Assembly: GCF_900291015.1 (NCBI RefSeq)
Contig: NZ_OLKL01000051.1
Location: 224,469 to 288,468 of the forward strand
Direction: 5' to 3'
Length of the DNA stretch: 64,000 nucleotides
Source of the DNA: Pseudomonas persica
GTDB taxonomy: Bacteria; Pseudomonadota; Gammaproteobacteria; Pseudomonadales; Pseudomonadaceae
Positions within the stretch are counted from its first letter, which is position 1. Every line of letters begins with the position of its first letter. Under the pieces are notes generated by a model. It was not told the DNA's origin, ran no database searches, and saw only the letters and a list, made by a program, of their open reading frames with translations. The position numbers were made by a program, and so were the translations under genes. Shown here piece after piece: positions 34,381-45,401 of the stretch.

Positions 34381-35679
34381 TTACAAGGGCTTCTCGAAAA
34401 TCTTCGAATTGCGCTGGTAGTTGTACAACGAAGCCCGCGCTGCCGGCAGCCGCTCAACGCCACTCGGCGCAAACCCGCGCTCGCGGAACCAGTGCGCGGT
34501 ACGCGTCGTCAGCACGAACAGGGTATTCAACCCCAACTGCCGCGCCCGGCTCTCGATGCGCTCCAGCAGTTCATCCCCGCGCCCGCCATGGCGGTACTCC
34601 GGGTTCACCGCCAGACACGCCAGCTCGCCCGCCTCGGAGTCGGCAATCGGATACAGCGCCGCACAGGCGATGATCATCCCTTCGCGTTCCACCACGCTGA
34701 ACTGCTCTATCTCCCGCTCCAGCACTTCGCGCGAACGGCGCACCAGGATGCCTTGCTCTTCCAGCGGGCTGATCAGCTCCAGCAAACCGCCCACGTCCTC
34801 GATGGTCGCCTCGCGCACCACTTCGAACTGCTCCTGCGACACCAGCGTGCCGCCACCGCCACGAGTGAACAGCTCGGTCAGCAAGGCGCCGTCCTCGGCA
34901 TAGCTGACGATATGGCTACGCGCCACGCCGCCTTTGCAGGCTTCGGCTGCGGCATCCAGCAGCTCCGCCTGGTAGTCGCTGCCCAGCCGCTGCAGGTGTG
35001 GGGCAACCTGCTGTGGGCGCAGCTCGCGCACCAGCTTGCCGTCCTCGTCCAGCAGGCCCGGCTCGGCGCCGAACAGCAGCAGCTTGTCGGCACCCAGTTC
35101 GATGGCGGCGCGGGTGGCCACGTCTTCACAGGCCAGGTTGAAGATTTCACCCGTGGGCGAGTAGCCCAGCGGCGACAACAGCACGATGGAGCGTTCGTCG
35201 AGCAGGCGGCTGATGCCCTTGCGATCGACCCGGCGCACTTCGCCGGTATGGTGGTAGTCCACGCCTTCAAGCACGCCGATCGGCCGCGCCGTTACCAGGT
35301 TGCCGGACGCCACGCGCAGGCGCGAGCCCTGCATCGGCGAAGCGGCGATGTCCATCGACAGGCGTGCCTCGATGGCCAGGCGCAGAGCGCCGACGGCATC
35401 GATCACGCAGTCCAGGGTGGCGGCATCGGTGATGCGCAGACCACGGTGGTAGTGCGGGGTCAGGCCGCGATCAGCCAGACGGCTTTCGATCTGCGGGCGT
35501 GAGCCATGCACCAGCACCAGGCGCACGCCAAGGCTGTGCAGCAGCACCAGGTCGTGGACGATATTGCCGAAATTAGGGTGTTCCACCCCATCGCCAGGGA
35601 GCATGACCACAAAGGTACAGTCGCGATGGGCATTGATGTACGGGGAGGCATGACGCAGCCAGTTGACGTAGTCGGGCAT
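34381..35679 (-). CDS. argA: Amino-acid N-acetyltransferase (N-acetylglutamate synthase)
   Basis: A 432-residue enzyme making N-acetylglutamate, the first step of arginine synthesis. The N-terminal two thirds is an amino-acid-kinase fold that senses arginine (FVVMLPGDGVEH, LVLVHGSRPQIE, VDRKGISRLLDERSIVLLSP in part), and the C terminus is a GNAT acetyltransferase (YPIADSEAGELACLAVNPEYRHGGRGDELLERI in part: CLAVNPEYRHGGRGDELL). Ends next to a REP array. It is 124 bases downstream of argE on the same strand. Confidence 0.95.
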   Translation of the reverse strand: MPDYVNWLRHASPYINAHRDCTFVVMLPGDGVEHPNFGNIVHDLVLLHSLGVRLVLVHGSRPQIESRLADRGLTPHYHRGLRITDAATLDCVIDAVGALRLAIEARLSMDIAASPMQGSRLRVASGNLVTARPIGVLEGVDYHHTGEVRRVDRKGISRLLDERSIVLLSPLGYSPTGEIFNLACEDVATRAAIELGADKLLLFGAEPGLLDEDGKLVRELRPQQVAPHLQRLGSDYQAELLDAAAEACKGGVARSHIVSYAEDGALLTELFTRGGGGTLVSQEQFEVVREATIEDVGGLLELISPLEEQGILVRRSREVLEREIEQFSVVEREGMIIACAALYPIADSEAGELACLAVNPEYRHGGRGDELLERIESRARQLGLNTLFVLTTRTAHWFRERGFAPSGVERLPAARASLYNYQRNSKIFEKPL

Positions 35680-35803
35680 GACAGGGCCTGTGGATAAGTG
35701 GACGGAGAACGGCGATACAGGGGGCGTTCAGGATCATCGTCGGAACAGGCTTGCGGTCACGCGCGGTCTCCTCTAGACAGGAACGAATCAGTACGATTGA
35801 CGT

Positions 35804-36946
35804 TTAGTGCAGGCAATAGTGCCGGATCAGGTCACGCAATAGACGCACGGTAGGCTCGATTCGTGACATTTCAAGGTATTCGCCGGGCTGGTGGGCACAG
35901 GCGATGTCGCCGGGGCCCAGCACGATGGTCTGGCAGCCCAGTTGCTGAAGATAAGGCGCTTCGGTGCCGAACGCCACAGCTTCGGCGCGATGGCCGGTCA
36001 GGCGCTCCGCCACTTGCACCAGCTCGGCGTCGGCGGCCTGCTCGAATGGCGGCACCTCCGGGAACAACGGCGCATAGTCGATGCGCACCTCAAAGCGCTC
36101 TGCCACGGGCACCAGCCTGGTGCGGATGGCCGCACGCAGTTGTTCCACGTCCATGCCTGGCAGCGGGCGCAGGTCGAATTCCAGGGCGCACTGGCCACAG
36201 ATACGGTTGGGGTTGTCGCCGCCATGGATGCAGCCGAAGTTCATGGTCGGGGTCGGTACGCTGAATTGCGGGTTGCGGTAGGTTTGCTGCCACTGCTGGC
36301 GCAACCCCATCAGCTCGCTCATCACCGCGTGCATGGCCTCCATGGCGCTGCGGCCCAGGCTTGGGTCCGAGGAGTGGCCGCTGCGCCCGAGGATGTCGAT
36401 GCGGTCCATGAGGATGCCTTTGTGCATGCGGATCGGCCGCAGCCCGGTGGGCTCACCGATCACCGCCGCACGGCCCAGCGGCTGGCCGGCCTCGGCCAGG
36501 GCGCGGGCGCCGGACATGGAGCTTTCTTCGTCACAGGTGGCGAGGATCAGCAGCGGCTGCTTGAAGTCGTGCTCCAGCAGCGGGATGACCGCTTCAATGA
36601 TCAGGGCGAAGAAACCCTTCATGTCGCAACTGCCCAGACCGACCCAGCGGCCATCGACCTCGGTCAGCTTCAGCGGGTCGCTGGTCCACAGCTGTTCGTC
36701 ATAGGGTACGGTGTCGCTGTGCCCGGCCAGCACCAGGCCGCCCGGGCCGGTGCCACGGCTGGCCAGCAGGTTGAACTTGCCGGGGCTGACCTGGCGGATG
36801 TCGCAGTGGAAGCCAAGGTCGCCCAGCCAGCCGGCCAGCAGGTCGATGACCTGGCGGTTGGACTGGTCCAGCGCAGGCTGGGTGCAACTGACCGAGGGCG
36901 CGGCGATCAGGGCGGCGAACTGGTCTTTCAGCGTCGGCAACGGCAT
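35804..36946 (-). CDS. argE: Acetylornithine deacetylase
   Basis: A 380-residue M20 metallopeptidase-fold enzyme that hydrolyses N-acetylornithine to ornithine. Metal-binding motifs are present: LVLAGHSDTVPYD (His, Asp), GLGSCDMKGF (bridging Asp), LATCDEESSMSG (general base Glu and ligand) and the C-terminal GDIACAHQPGEYLEMS (His). GAGGAG precedes the ATG. The dimerisation domain lies at about residues 175-290. Together with argA downstream it forms an arginine pair. The 124-base gap to argA shows nothing distinctive. Confidence 0.93.
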   Translation of the reverse strand: MPLPTLKDQFAALIAAPSVSCTQPALDQSNRQVIDLLAGWLGDLGFHCDIRQVSPGKFNLLASRGTGPGGLVLAGHSDTVPYDEQLWTSDPLKLTEVDGRWVGLGSCDMKGFFALIIEAVIPLLEHDFKQPLLILATCDEESSMSGARALAEAGQPLGRAAVIGEPTGLRPIRMHKGILMDRIDILGRSGHSSDPSLGRSAMEAMHAVMSELMGLRQQWQQTYRNPQFSVPTPTMNFGCIHGGDNPNRICGQCALEFDLRPLPGMDVEQLRAAIRTRLVPVAERFEVRIDYAPLFPEVPPFEQAADAELVQVAERLTGHRAEAVAFGTEAPYLQQLGCQTIVLGPGDIACAHQPGEYLEMSRIEPTVRLLRDLIRHYCLH

Positions 36947-36999
36947 GCGCGTACTCCTCGGAAGCGTTGCCCATCATAGCAATGCCATCCAACCGTGTG

Positions 37000-37095
37000 G
37001 GCTTCTTCGCGGGTAAACCCGCTCCCACAGGTACTGTGCTGCCCTCACGTACGGCGCTTTCCCTGTGGGAGCGGGTTTACCCGCGAAGAAGCCTC
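37000..37095. repeat. Inverted REP pair
   Basis: Mirror units of the cgggtaaaccc stem with cttctt-type tails and a 30-base spacer, between the divergent starts of argE and the CYTH/CHAD gene. Confidence 0.92.
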
Positions 37096-37165
37096 CACGA
37101 TCCAACAGACAACAGCCGACTCCTGTAAACTGCTGGGCAACCACGCCCCCTCCTTCGAGTCTGTG

Positions 37166-38533
37166 ATGCACAAAGAAACCGAACTCAAGCTCCGCGCCAG
37201 CCGCGAGACCCTTGCCGCCCTGCGCGAGCACCCTCTGCTGAAAAAGCGCAACAAGTCCGGCTGGCAGACCCGCGAACTGCTCAACCAGTACTTCGACACC
37301 CCCGAGCGCGAACTTTCCGCCGCCCGTGTCGCCCTGCGCCTGCGCCGCGATGGCGAGGCCATCATCCAGACCCTCAAGTGCCGCGGCACCAGCGTGGCCG
37401 GCCTGTCCGAGCGCAACGAGCACGAATGGCAACTGGACAAGGTCAAGCTCGACCTGAAGAAGCTCGACGACAGCTGCTGGCCCGCGCAATTGGCCAACCT
37501 GGACAAAAAGACCATCAAGCCGCTGTTCACCACCGACTTCAGCCGTGAATACGCCGAAATTGCCTGGGGCCGTGGCAAGAGCAAGGTGGTGATCGAGGCC
37601 GCGCTCGACCAGGGCTTCGTGATCGCCGGCAAGCGCAAGGAAGAAATCTGCGAGCTGGAACTGGAACTGCGTGAAGGCGAGCCGCAGGCCCTGCTGGAAC
37701 TGGCCGCCGAGCTGGCCGCCAGCCTGCCGCTGATGCCATGCGACATCAGCAAGGCCGAGCGTGGCTACCGCCTGCTGGAGCCGGACAGCTACGAGCTGAG
37801 CCTGCCGCACACCGAGCTGGAAGCCGAAATGGCCCTGGACGACGCCTACGCCGCACTGGCCTGGCAACTGCTGGGCAGCAGCCAGCGCCTGGCCGAGCAA
37901 TACCGCCACAACGGCCACTGGCGCCTGCTGCAGGACTGGGTCGAGTGCCTGAGCGAGCTGCGTGCCATTACCGCCAGCCTGGGCCAGGCCGCACCACGCG
38001 CCACCACCCGCGACCTGCGCAGCAGCCTCGACGCCCTGCTCGAGGACTGGCGCCCGCTGGTACAGGCCGGCAACGAAGACGAAGATATCCGCCGCGCCGC
38101 CCCCGAGCAGTTCGCCGAAGAACTGGAAGACGTGCGCTGGGGCCAGTTCTCGCTGGAAACCTCGCGCTGGCTGCTGGCCCGTGCCTGGACCGTAGAGCGC
38201 AAGGGCCGTGGTGAACGCCAGGGCAAGGCGCAACTGGCCAGCTGGCTGGCGCACCTGCTGGGCGAAGAAGGCCAAGCGTTGAAGCTGCCGCTGTACACCC
38301 AGCGCCCGGAAGACCTGGCCGAGCAGCTGCCGCGTATCGAACAGTTGCTGGCTTGGCTGCACCACGCCCGTCAGGTGCTGGAAGCGCCGCAGATGGACCG
38401 CTTGTATGGCGACCTGAAGAAGCTGCACGAACTGGCTGAACAGCCGCTCAGCGATGAAGTGCTGGAAGCGCGTATCGAGCAGGCTCGGGTGGTGGATCAG
38501 AGCCGCGGCTGGAAGCACCTGCTCAAGGCGTGA
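37166..38533 (+). CDS. CYTH and CHAD domain inorganic triphosphatase
   Basis: The ATG at MHKETELKLRAS gives 455 residues; the frame runs on upstream only through the REP pair. The N terminus carries the CYTH signature ExExK (ETELK, residues 4-8), with further tunnel residues in ARVALRLRRDGEAIIQTLK and RNEHEW. The second half (from about residue 215, DDAYAALAWQLLGSSQRLAEQY) is a helical CHAD domain. This arrangement is that of YgiF-type triphosphatases that hydrolyse inorganic tripolyphosphate; CHAD domains bind polyphosphate. Monocistronic. Confidence 0.88.
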   Translation: MHKETELKLRASRETLAALREHPLLKKRNKSGWQTRELLNQYFDTPERELSAARVALRLRRDGEAIIQTLKCRGTSVAGLSERNEHEWQLDKVKLDLKKLDDSCWPAQLANLDKKTIKPLFTTDFSREYAEIAWGRGKSKVVIEAALDQGFVIAGKRKEEICELELELREGEPQALLELAAELAASLPLMPCDISKAERGYRLLEPDSYELSLPHTELEAEMALDDAYAALAWQLLGSSQRLAEQYRHNGHWRLLQDWVECLSELRAITASLGQAAPRATTRDLRSSLDALLEDWRPLVQAGNEDEDIRRAAPEQFAEELEDVRWGQFSLETSRWLLARAWTVERKGRGERQGKAQLASWLAHLLGEEGQALKLPLYTQRPEDLAEQLPRIEQLLAWLHHARQVLEAPQMDRLYGDLKKLHELAEQPLSDEVLEARIEQARVVDQSRGWKHLLKA

Positions 38534-38544
38534 TAACGCGTCGC

Positions 38545-38632
38545 TTTCTTCGCGGGTAAACCCGCTCCCACAGGATCGCGTTCCTCTCTGGCGCACCAAT
38601 AACCCTGTGGGAGCGGGTCTACCCGCGAATGC
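38545..38632. repeat. Inverted REP pair
   Basis: Two cgggt-aaccc units with a spacer of about 26 bases between the convergent ends of the triphosphatase and Lrp-family genes. Confidence 0.92.
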
Positions 38633-38633
38633 C

Positions 38634-39104
38634 TCAGCGCGACAGTGGCAGGCTGGTGGTCGACTTGATCTCCGACAGCGCCACGATCGAATTCACCTCC
38701 TGAATCCCCGGCACGTTCGACAGTTTTTCGAAGAAAAACCGCTCATAAGCCTCGATGTCCGCCGTGACGATGCGCAGCAGAAAATCCACCGACCCCATCA
38801 GCACATAACACTCCAACACCTCAGGAAACCCGCGGATTGCCTCGGTGAACTCGGTGAAGTTGGAACGCCCATGGGCGTTGAGCTTTACCTCGGCAAAAAT
38901 CTGCGTGTTCAGGCCGACCTTCTTGCGGTCCAGCAAGGTCACCTGCCCGCGAATCACCCCCTCCTCCTTCAACCGCTGGATACGCCGCCAGCACGGCGAT
39001 TGCGACAGCCCGACACGCTCGGCAATCTGCGCGCTGGACAGCGAAGCGTCCCCCTGCAGCAGTTCGAGGATACGGCGGTCGTAGGCGTCCAGTTCGCTTT
39101 GCAT
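38634..39104 (-). CDS. Lrp/AsnC-family transcriptional regulator
   Basis: The ATG at MQSELDAYDRRILE, after GGAG, gives 156 residues. The N-terminal winged helix-turn-helix is clear (LLQGDASLSSAQIAERVGLSQSPCWRRIQRL in part: IAERVGLSQSPCWRRIQRL), followed by the RAM/ACT ligand-binding domain (YVLMGSVDFLLRIVTADIEAYERF in part). Members bind amino acids and control metabolism. It diverges from a 101-residue protein gene 126 bases away, which it may regulate. The ligand is not predictable. Confidence 0.92.
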   Translation of the reverse strand: MQSELDAYDRRILELLQGDASLSSAQIAERVGLSQSPCWRRIQRLKEEGVIRGQVTLLDRKKVGLNTQIFAEVKLNAHGRSNFTEFTEAIRGFPEVLECYVLMGSVDFLLRIVTADIEAYERFFFEKLSNVPGIQEVNSIVALSEIKSTTSLPLSR

Positions 39105-39230
39105 TGATAATTCTCCACAGCAGTGCTGCATGAATAAAGCAATTCGCTAATACAGCAAAATGATCAAATCATAGCGAAAAAATGCCACCACCAACGTGCA
39201 AGAATTTCTCCCACAATTGCGGAGACCAGC

Positions 39231-39536
39231 ATGAACGCACAGCCCCGTACCGACACCTGGGCCGCCAACAACGCCCACTGCACCGTGCACTACCGCCTGC
39301 AAGCCGACGCCGAGCCCGACAGCCTGTGCCGGGTGCTCAACCTGTTTGCCCTGCAGTTCCTGACCCCGCACAGCGTGCAGGTCAGCCAGCAGGATGACTG
39401 GCTGGATATCGAGGTCGGCATCGGTGGCCTGAGCTGGCACCGGGCCGAGGTGATTGCGCAGAAACTGCGCAGCCTGGTGTGTGTGGGCGAGGTGAGCCTG
39501 AGCAACCTGCAGCGGGTGGAGCTGGCGGTGGTCTGA
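39231..39536 (+). CDS. Conserved hypothetical protein, possible ACT-like fold
   Basis: A 101-residue protein, well placed after a CGGAGA site and divergent from the Lrp-family gene. I do not recognise a named family. The sequence alternates hydrophobic strands and helices (HCTVHYRLQADAEPDSLCRV, VQVSQQDDWLDIEVGI, SWHRAEVIAQKLRSLVCV), a beta-alpha-beta-beta-alpha-beta pattern as in small ACT-like domains. No membrane segment. Divergence from a regulator hints at a ligand-sensing or metabolic accessory role; this is inference. Confidence 0.65.
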   Translation: MNAQPRTDTWAANNAHCTVHYRLQADAEPDSLCRVLNLFALQFLTPHSVQVSQQDDWLDIEVGIGGLSWHRAEVIAQKLRSLVCVGEVSLSNLQRVELAVV

Positions 39537-39547
39537 ACCATGCTCGG

Positions 39548-39599
39548 TGCTTGTGCCGGCCTCTTCGCGGGTAAACCCGCGAAGAGGCCGGCACAAGCA
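39548..39599. repeat. 52-base perfect REP hairpin
   Basis: Two perfect 25-bp arms (tgcttgtgccggcctcttcgcgggt in part: ttgtgccggcctcttcgcgg) with a two-base loop, made of the outer half of a REP unit joined to its own mirror. Found after the 101-residue gene, where it may also act as a terminator. Confidence 0.95.
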
Positions 39600-39689
39600 A
39601 AGCAAAATCCCGAAACCTTTCACCCTCGGTAACCCTCCCTCGCCCGGCTAGCCTTGATCAGGACTCCCTATCAGGCACGGACGCCAACC

Positions 39690-41375
39690 ATGCACACCCC
39701 CGACAATCCTGCACTCGACCTCAAGCGCGTGCTCCAGGCCCTGCTCACCGACCAGCACCTGCACGCCAACGACACCCTGCAGGTGCTCGAACACGCCGCC
39801 ACTCCCCCCATTGCCCACCCGCTGGAGCAGATCGCCGCCTGCGCCCTGGAAGACCGCCGACACCCCGGTCAGCCTCTGGACCTGGAGCGCCTCTGCCAAT
39901 GGCTGGCGAACAAGGTCGGCCAGCCCTACCTGCGCATCGACCCGCTGCAACTGGACCTGCCCCAGGTCACCGGCCTGATATCCCCGGCCTTCGCCCAACG
40001 CCATGGCATCCTCATCGTCGCCGCCGACGCCGCCAGCGTTACCGTCGCCAGCGCCCAGCCCTACCAGGATGACTGGCAGGCCGATCTCACCCGCAGCCTG
40101 GGCCGGCCGATCCGTCGCGTGCTGGCCAGCCCGCTGCAGATCCGCCAGGCAGGGCAGTCGTTCCAGCGCCTGGCCCAATCGGTAAAGAGCGCGCAATACC
40201 AGCAGTCAGCCAGCCTGGGCGAACTCGAACAGCTGCTGGAGCTGGGCAAGCGCCAGGCCGAGGCCAGCGCGGACGACGCACACATCGTGCATATCGTCGA
40301 CTGGCTGCTGCAGTACGCCATCGAGCAACGCGCCAGCGATATCCACCTGGAACCGCGCCGCGAGCAGGGCCAGCTGCGCTACCGCATCGACGGCCTGCTG
40401 CACAGCATCTATGCCTTCCCCGCCGGGGTGACCCTGGCGCTGGTCAGCCGCCTGAAACACCTGGCGCGTATGGACGTCGCGGAAAAACGCCGGCCGCAGG
40501 ATGGCCGCCTGCAAAGCCGCCTGCCTGGCGGCGGTGAGGTAGAACTGCGGCTGTCGACCCTGCCGACGCCGTTCGGCGAGAAACTGGTGCTGCGCCTGTT
40601 CGACCCGCAACAGTTGCAACAAGGCTTCGAGCGGCTCGGCCTGGTAGGGCCACAACTGGACCAGTGGCAAGGCCTGCTGCGCCAGCGCCAAGGCATCATC
40701 CTGGTCACCGGCCCCACCGGTTCCGGCAAGACCAGCACGCTGTACGCCAGCCTCAAGCTACTGGCCACGCCGCAGGTCAACCTGTGCACCATCGAAGACC
40801 CGATCGAGCGCCTGGAACCCGCCTTCAACCAGCTGCAGGTGCAGCCCGCCCTGGACCTGGGTTTCGTCAACGGTGTGCGGGCCATGCTGCGCCAGGACCC
40901 GGACATCATCATGATCGGCGAAATCCGCGACCGCGAGACTGCCCTGGTGGCGGTACAGGCGGCCCTGACCGGACATCTGGTGCTGTCGACCCTGCATACC
41001 AACGACGCCTGTGGTGCGATCACCCGTCTGCAGGAACTGGGTGTGGCCGACTACCTGATCAAGGCGACGCTGGTCGGGGTCATGGCCCAACGGTTGGTGC
41101 GCACACTGTGCGCGGATTGCCGGGCTGGTGCAGCGCTGCCCGGTGGCCAGTCGTGCCGTACCTGTCGTGGCACCGGGTTCCATGGCCGCACGGGTTTGTT
41201 CGAGCTGCTGGTACCCAGCGACAGCCTGCGCGCGCAGATAGGCCCGGGCAGCGACCTGGCCACCTTGCGGCGCCAGGCCGTGGCCGATGGATTGCTCGAT
41301 CTGCGCCGCTGCGGGGAGGTCAAAGTGGCCAGCGGGCAGACCTGCGTCGAGGAAGTACTACGGGCCTGCTCCTGA
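39690..41375 (+). CDS. Orphan GspE/PilB-type secretion ATPase
   Basis: The ATG at MHTPDNPALDLKRV gives 561 residues; an upstream TTG (39654) is less likely. The middle is a GspE/PilB N domain. The ATPase core shows the DIHLEPRR motif, Walker A VTGPTGSGKTSTLYASL, Asp box NLCTIEDPIERL, Walker B RQDPDIIMIGEIRDRETA and His box GHLVLSTLHTNDACGAITRL. The zinc-binding tetracysteine (CADC...CRTC) and GFHGRTGLFELL follow. Such ATPases drive type II secretion or type IV pilus assembly, yet no other secretion gene is in the window. It may serve a system elsewhere. Confidence 0.9.
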   Translation: MHTPDNPALDLKRVLQALLTDQHLHANDTLQVLEHAATPPIAHPLEQIAACALEDRRHPGQPLDLERLCQWLANKVGQPYLRIDPLQLDLPQVTGLISPAFAQRHGILIVAADAASVTVASAQPYQDDWQADLTRSLGRPIRRVLASPLQIRQAGQSFQRLAQSVKSAQYQQSASLGELEQLLELGKRQAEASADDAHIVHIVDWLLQYAIEQRASDIHLEPRREQGQLRYRIDGLLHSIYAFPAGVTLALVSRLKHLARMDVAEKRRPQDGRLQSRLPGGGEVELRLSTLPTPFGEKLVLRLFDPQQLQQGFERLGLVGPQLDQWQGLLRQRQGIILVTGPTGSGKTSTLYASLKLLATPQVNLCTIEDPIERLEPAFNQLQVQPALDLGFVNGVRAMLRQDPDIIMIGEIRDRETALVAVQAALTGHLVLSTLHTNDACGAITRLQELGVADYLIKATLVGVMAQRLVRTLCADCRAGAALPGGQSCRTCRGTGFHGRTGLFELLVPSDSLRAQIGPGSDLATLRRQAVADGLLDLRRCGEVKVASGQTCVEEVLRACS

Positions 41376-41464
41376 GCAAAAATCCCTTGTATTCAAGGAA
41401 CTTGCGCCCCTTTAGCAGGATCAAACCGCGCATCTTCAACCCTCACCCTTCGAGGTGTTTCAAC

Positions 41465-41779
41465 ATGCGTGTCAAAACTGCCATCGCCGCCGCTGCCGTG
41501 CTTTCGCTGCCTATTGGCTCGGCCATGGCCGATACCTTCTGGCGTAACGTGATGACTACCGGTGCTACCACGGCATCGAGCTACCTGACCTCCGGGGATC
41601 ACAAGCTGGTGATGGCGGCGCAGGATGACGCCGGCAGCTTCGTGGCCAGCGAAGGCGCGATCCGCGGGCCGTTCCTCGAAGCGGCGATTCGTCAGGCCCG
41701 CGCGGAGAACCCGGGGATGCAGGCTTCCGACATGGAACTGGCCAATGCCATCCTGGCCAAGAATGCGCTAGCCGAATAA
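41465..41779 (+). CDS. Secreted DUF2388 protein
   Basis: A 104-residue protein with a signal peptide (MRVKTAIAAAAVLSLPIGSAMA). The mature part (DTFWRNVMTTGATTASSYLTS, then AAQDDAGSFVASEGAIRGP) matches DUF2388, a family of small periplasmic proteins found in pseudomonads with unknown role. GAGGTG precedes the ATG. It lies 89 bases after the secretion ATPase gene on the same strand; a functional tie is not shown. Confidence 0.8.
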   Translation: MRVKTAIAAAAVLSLPIGSAMADTFWRNVMTTGATTASSYLTSGDHKLVMAAQDDAGSFVASEGAIRGPFLEAAIRQARAENPGMQASDMELANAILAKNALAE

Positions 41780-41785
41780 CCGCGT

Positions 41786-41888
41786 CGCCTGCTTCGCGGG
41801 TAAACCCGCTCCCACATGTCCAGTGATAAGCCCGAAGCTTGCACTATCCCTGTGGGAGCGGGTTTACCCGCGAAGAGGCCGGCACAGG
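41786..41888. repeat. Inverted REP pair
   Basis: Mirror cgggtaaaccc units separated by about 30 bases between the convergent ends of the DUF2388 gene and gcvP. Confidence 0.92.
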
Positions 41889-41898
41889 CAAACCACGA

Positions 41899-44772
<2,874 letters not shown>

Positions 44773-44859
44773 GACGACGCTCTCTTCCTGGAACAGCTCT
44801 CATGGAGACTTACAAGTCTAGGAAGGGATTGCCGATTCTGCGGGGAAAGTTGCTTGCAG

Positions 44860-44957
44860 GCCCGGCCTCTTCGCGGCTAAAGCCGCTCCCACAGGGACCG
44901 CACAGGTATCAGACGCTGTGCAGTACCTGTGGGAGCGGCTTTAGCCGCGAAGAAGGC
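44860..44957. repeat. Inverted REP pair, cggctaaagccg type
   Basis: Mirror units with the stem cggctaaagccgctcccacagg, distinct from the cgggtaaaccc type, lying inside the operon between gcvH and gcvP. Confidence 0.92.
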
Positions 44958-44966
44958 GACGCGGTC

Positions 44967-45350
44967 TTACTCGCCGATCGCGGCCTTGTAGCCCGCAGCA
45001 TCCAGCAGCTTGTCCAGCTCGGCCGGGTTGCTTGGCTTGAGCTTGAAGATCCACGACTCGTAAGGTGTGTCGTTGAGCAGCTCGGGGCTGTCAGCCAGCT
45101 CTTCGTTGACCGCGATCACTTCGCCAGAGACCGGGGCATAGATGTCCGAAGCGGCCTTGACCGACTCGACCACACCGGCAGCGTCGCCAGCGCCAAATAC
45201 CTTGCCGACTTCGGCCAGCTCGACGAACACTACATCACCCAAGGCTTGCTGGGCGTGGTCGCTGATACCCACGGTCACGGTGCCGTCGGCTTCCAGACGA
45301 GCCCACTCGTGGCTTTCGGCAAAACGCAGGTCGGCGGGGATATTGCTCAT
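44967..45350 (-). CDS. gcvH: Glycine cleavage system H protein
   Basis: A 127-residue lipoyl carrier of the glycine cleavage complex. The lipoylated lysine is in VVESVKAASDIYAPVSGEVI; the start DLRFAESHEWARLEADGTV is the family's own. It shuttles the aminomethyl group between the P and T proteins. It lies 51 bases after gcvT. Confidence 0.97.
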   Translation of the reverse strand: MSNIPADLRFAESHEWARLEADGTVTVGISDHAQQALGDVVFVELAEVGKVFGAGDAAGVVESVKAASDIYAPVSGEVIAVNEELADSPELLNDTPYESWIFKLKPSNPAELDKLLDAAGYKAAIGE

Positions 45351-45401
45351 GTCTTGAATTCCTCGATTGGCTCAGCGGTAGGCCCGCCGGTTAAAAATTG
45401 T

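Noticed and set aside
36995..37165. Longer start for the CYTH/CHAD protein
   Set aside because: The extra codons are REP sequence; the ExExK motif must lie at the N terminus, which the chosen ATG gives.
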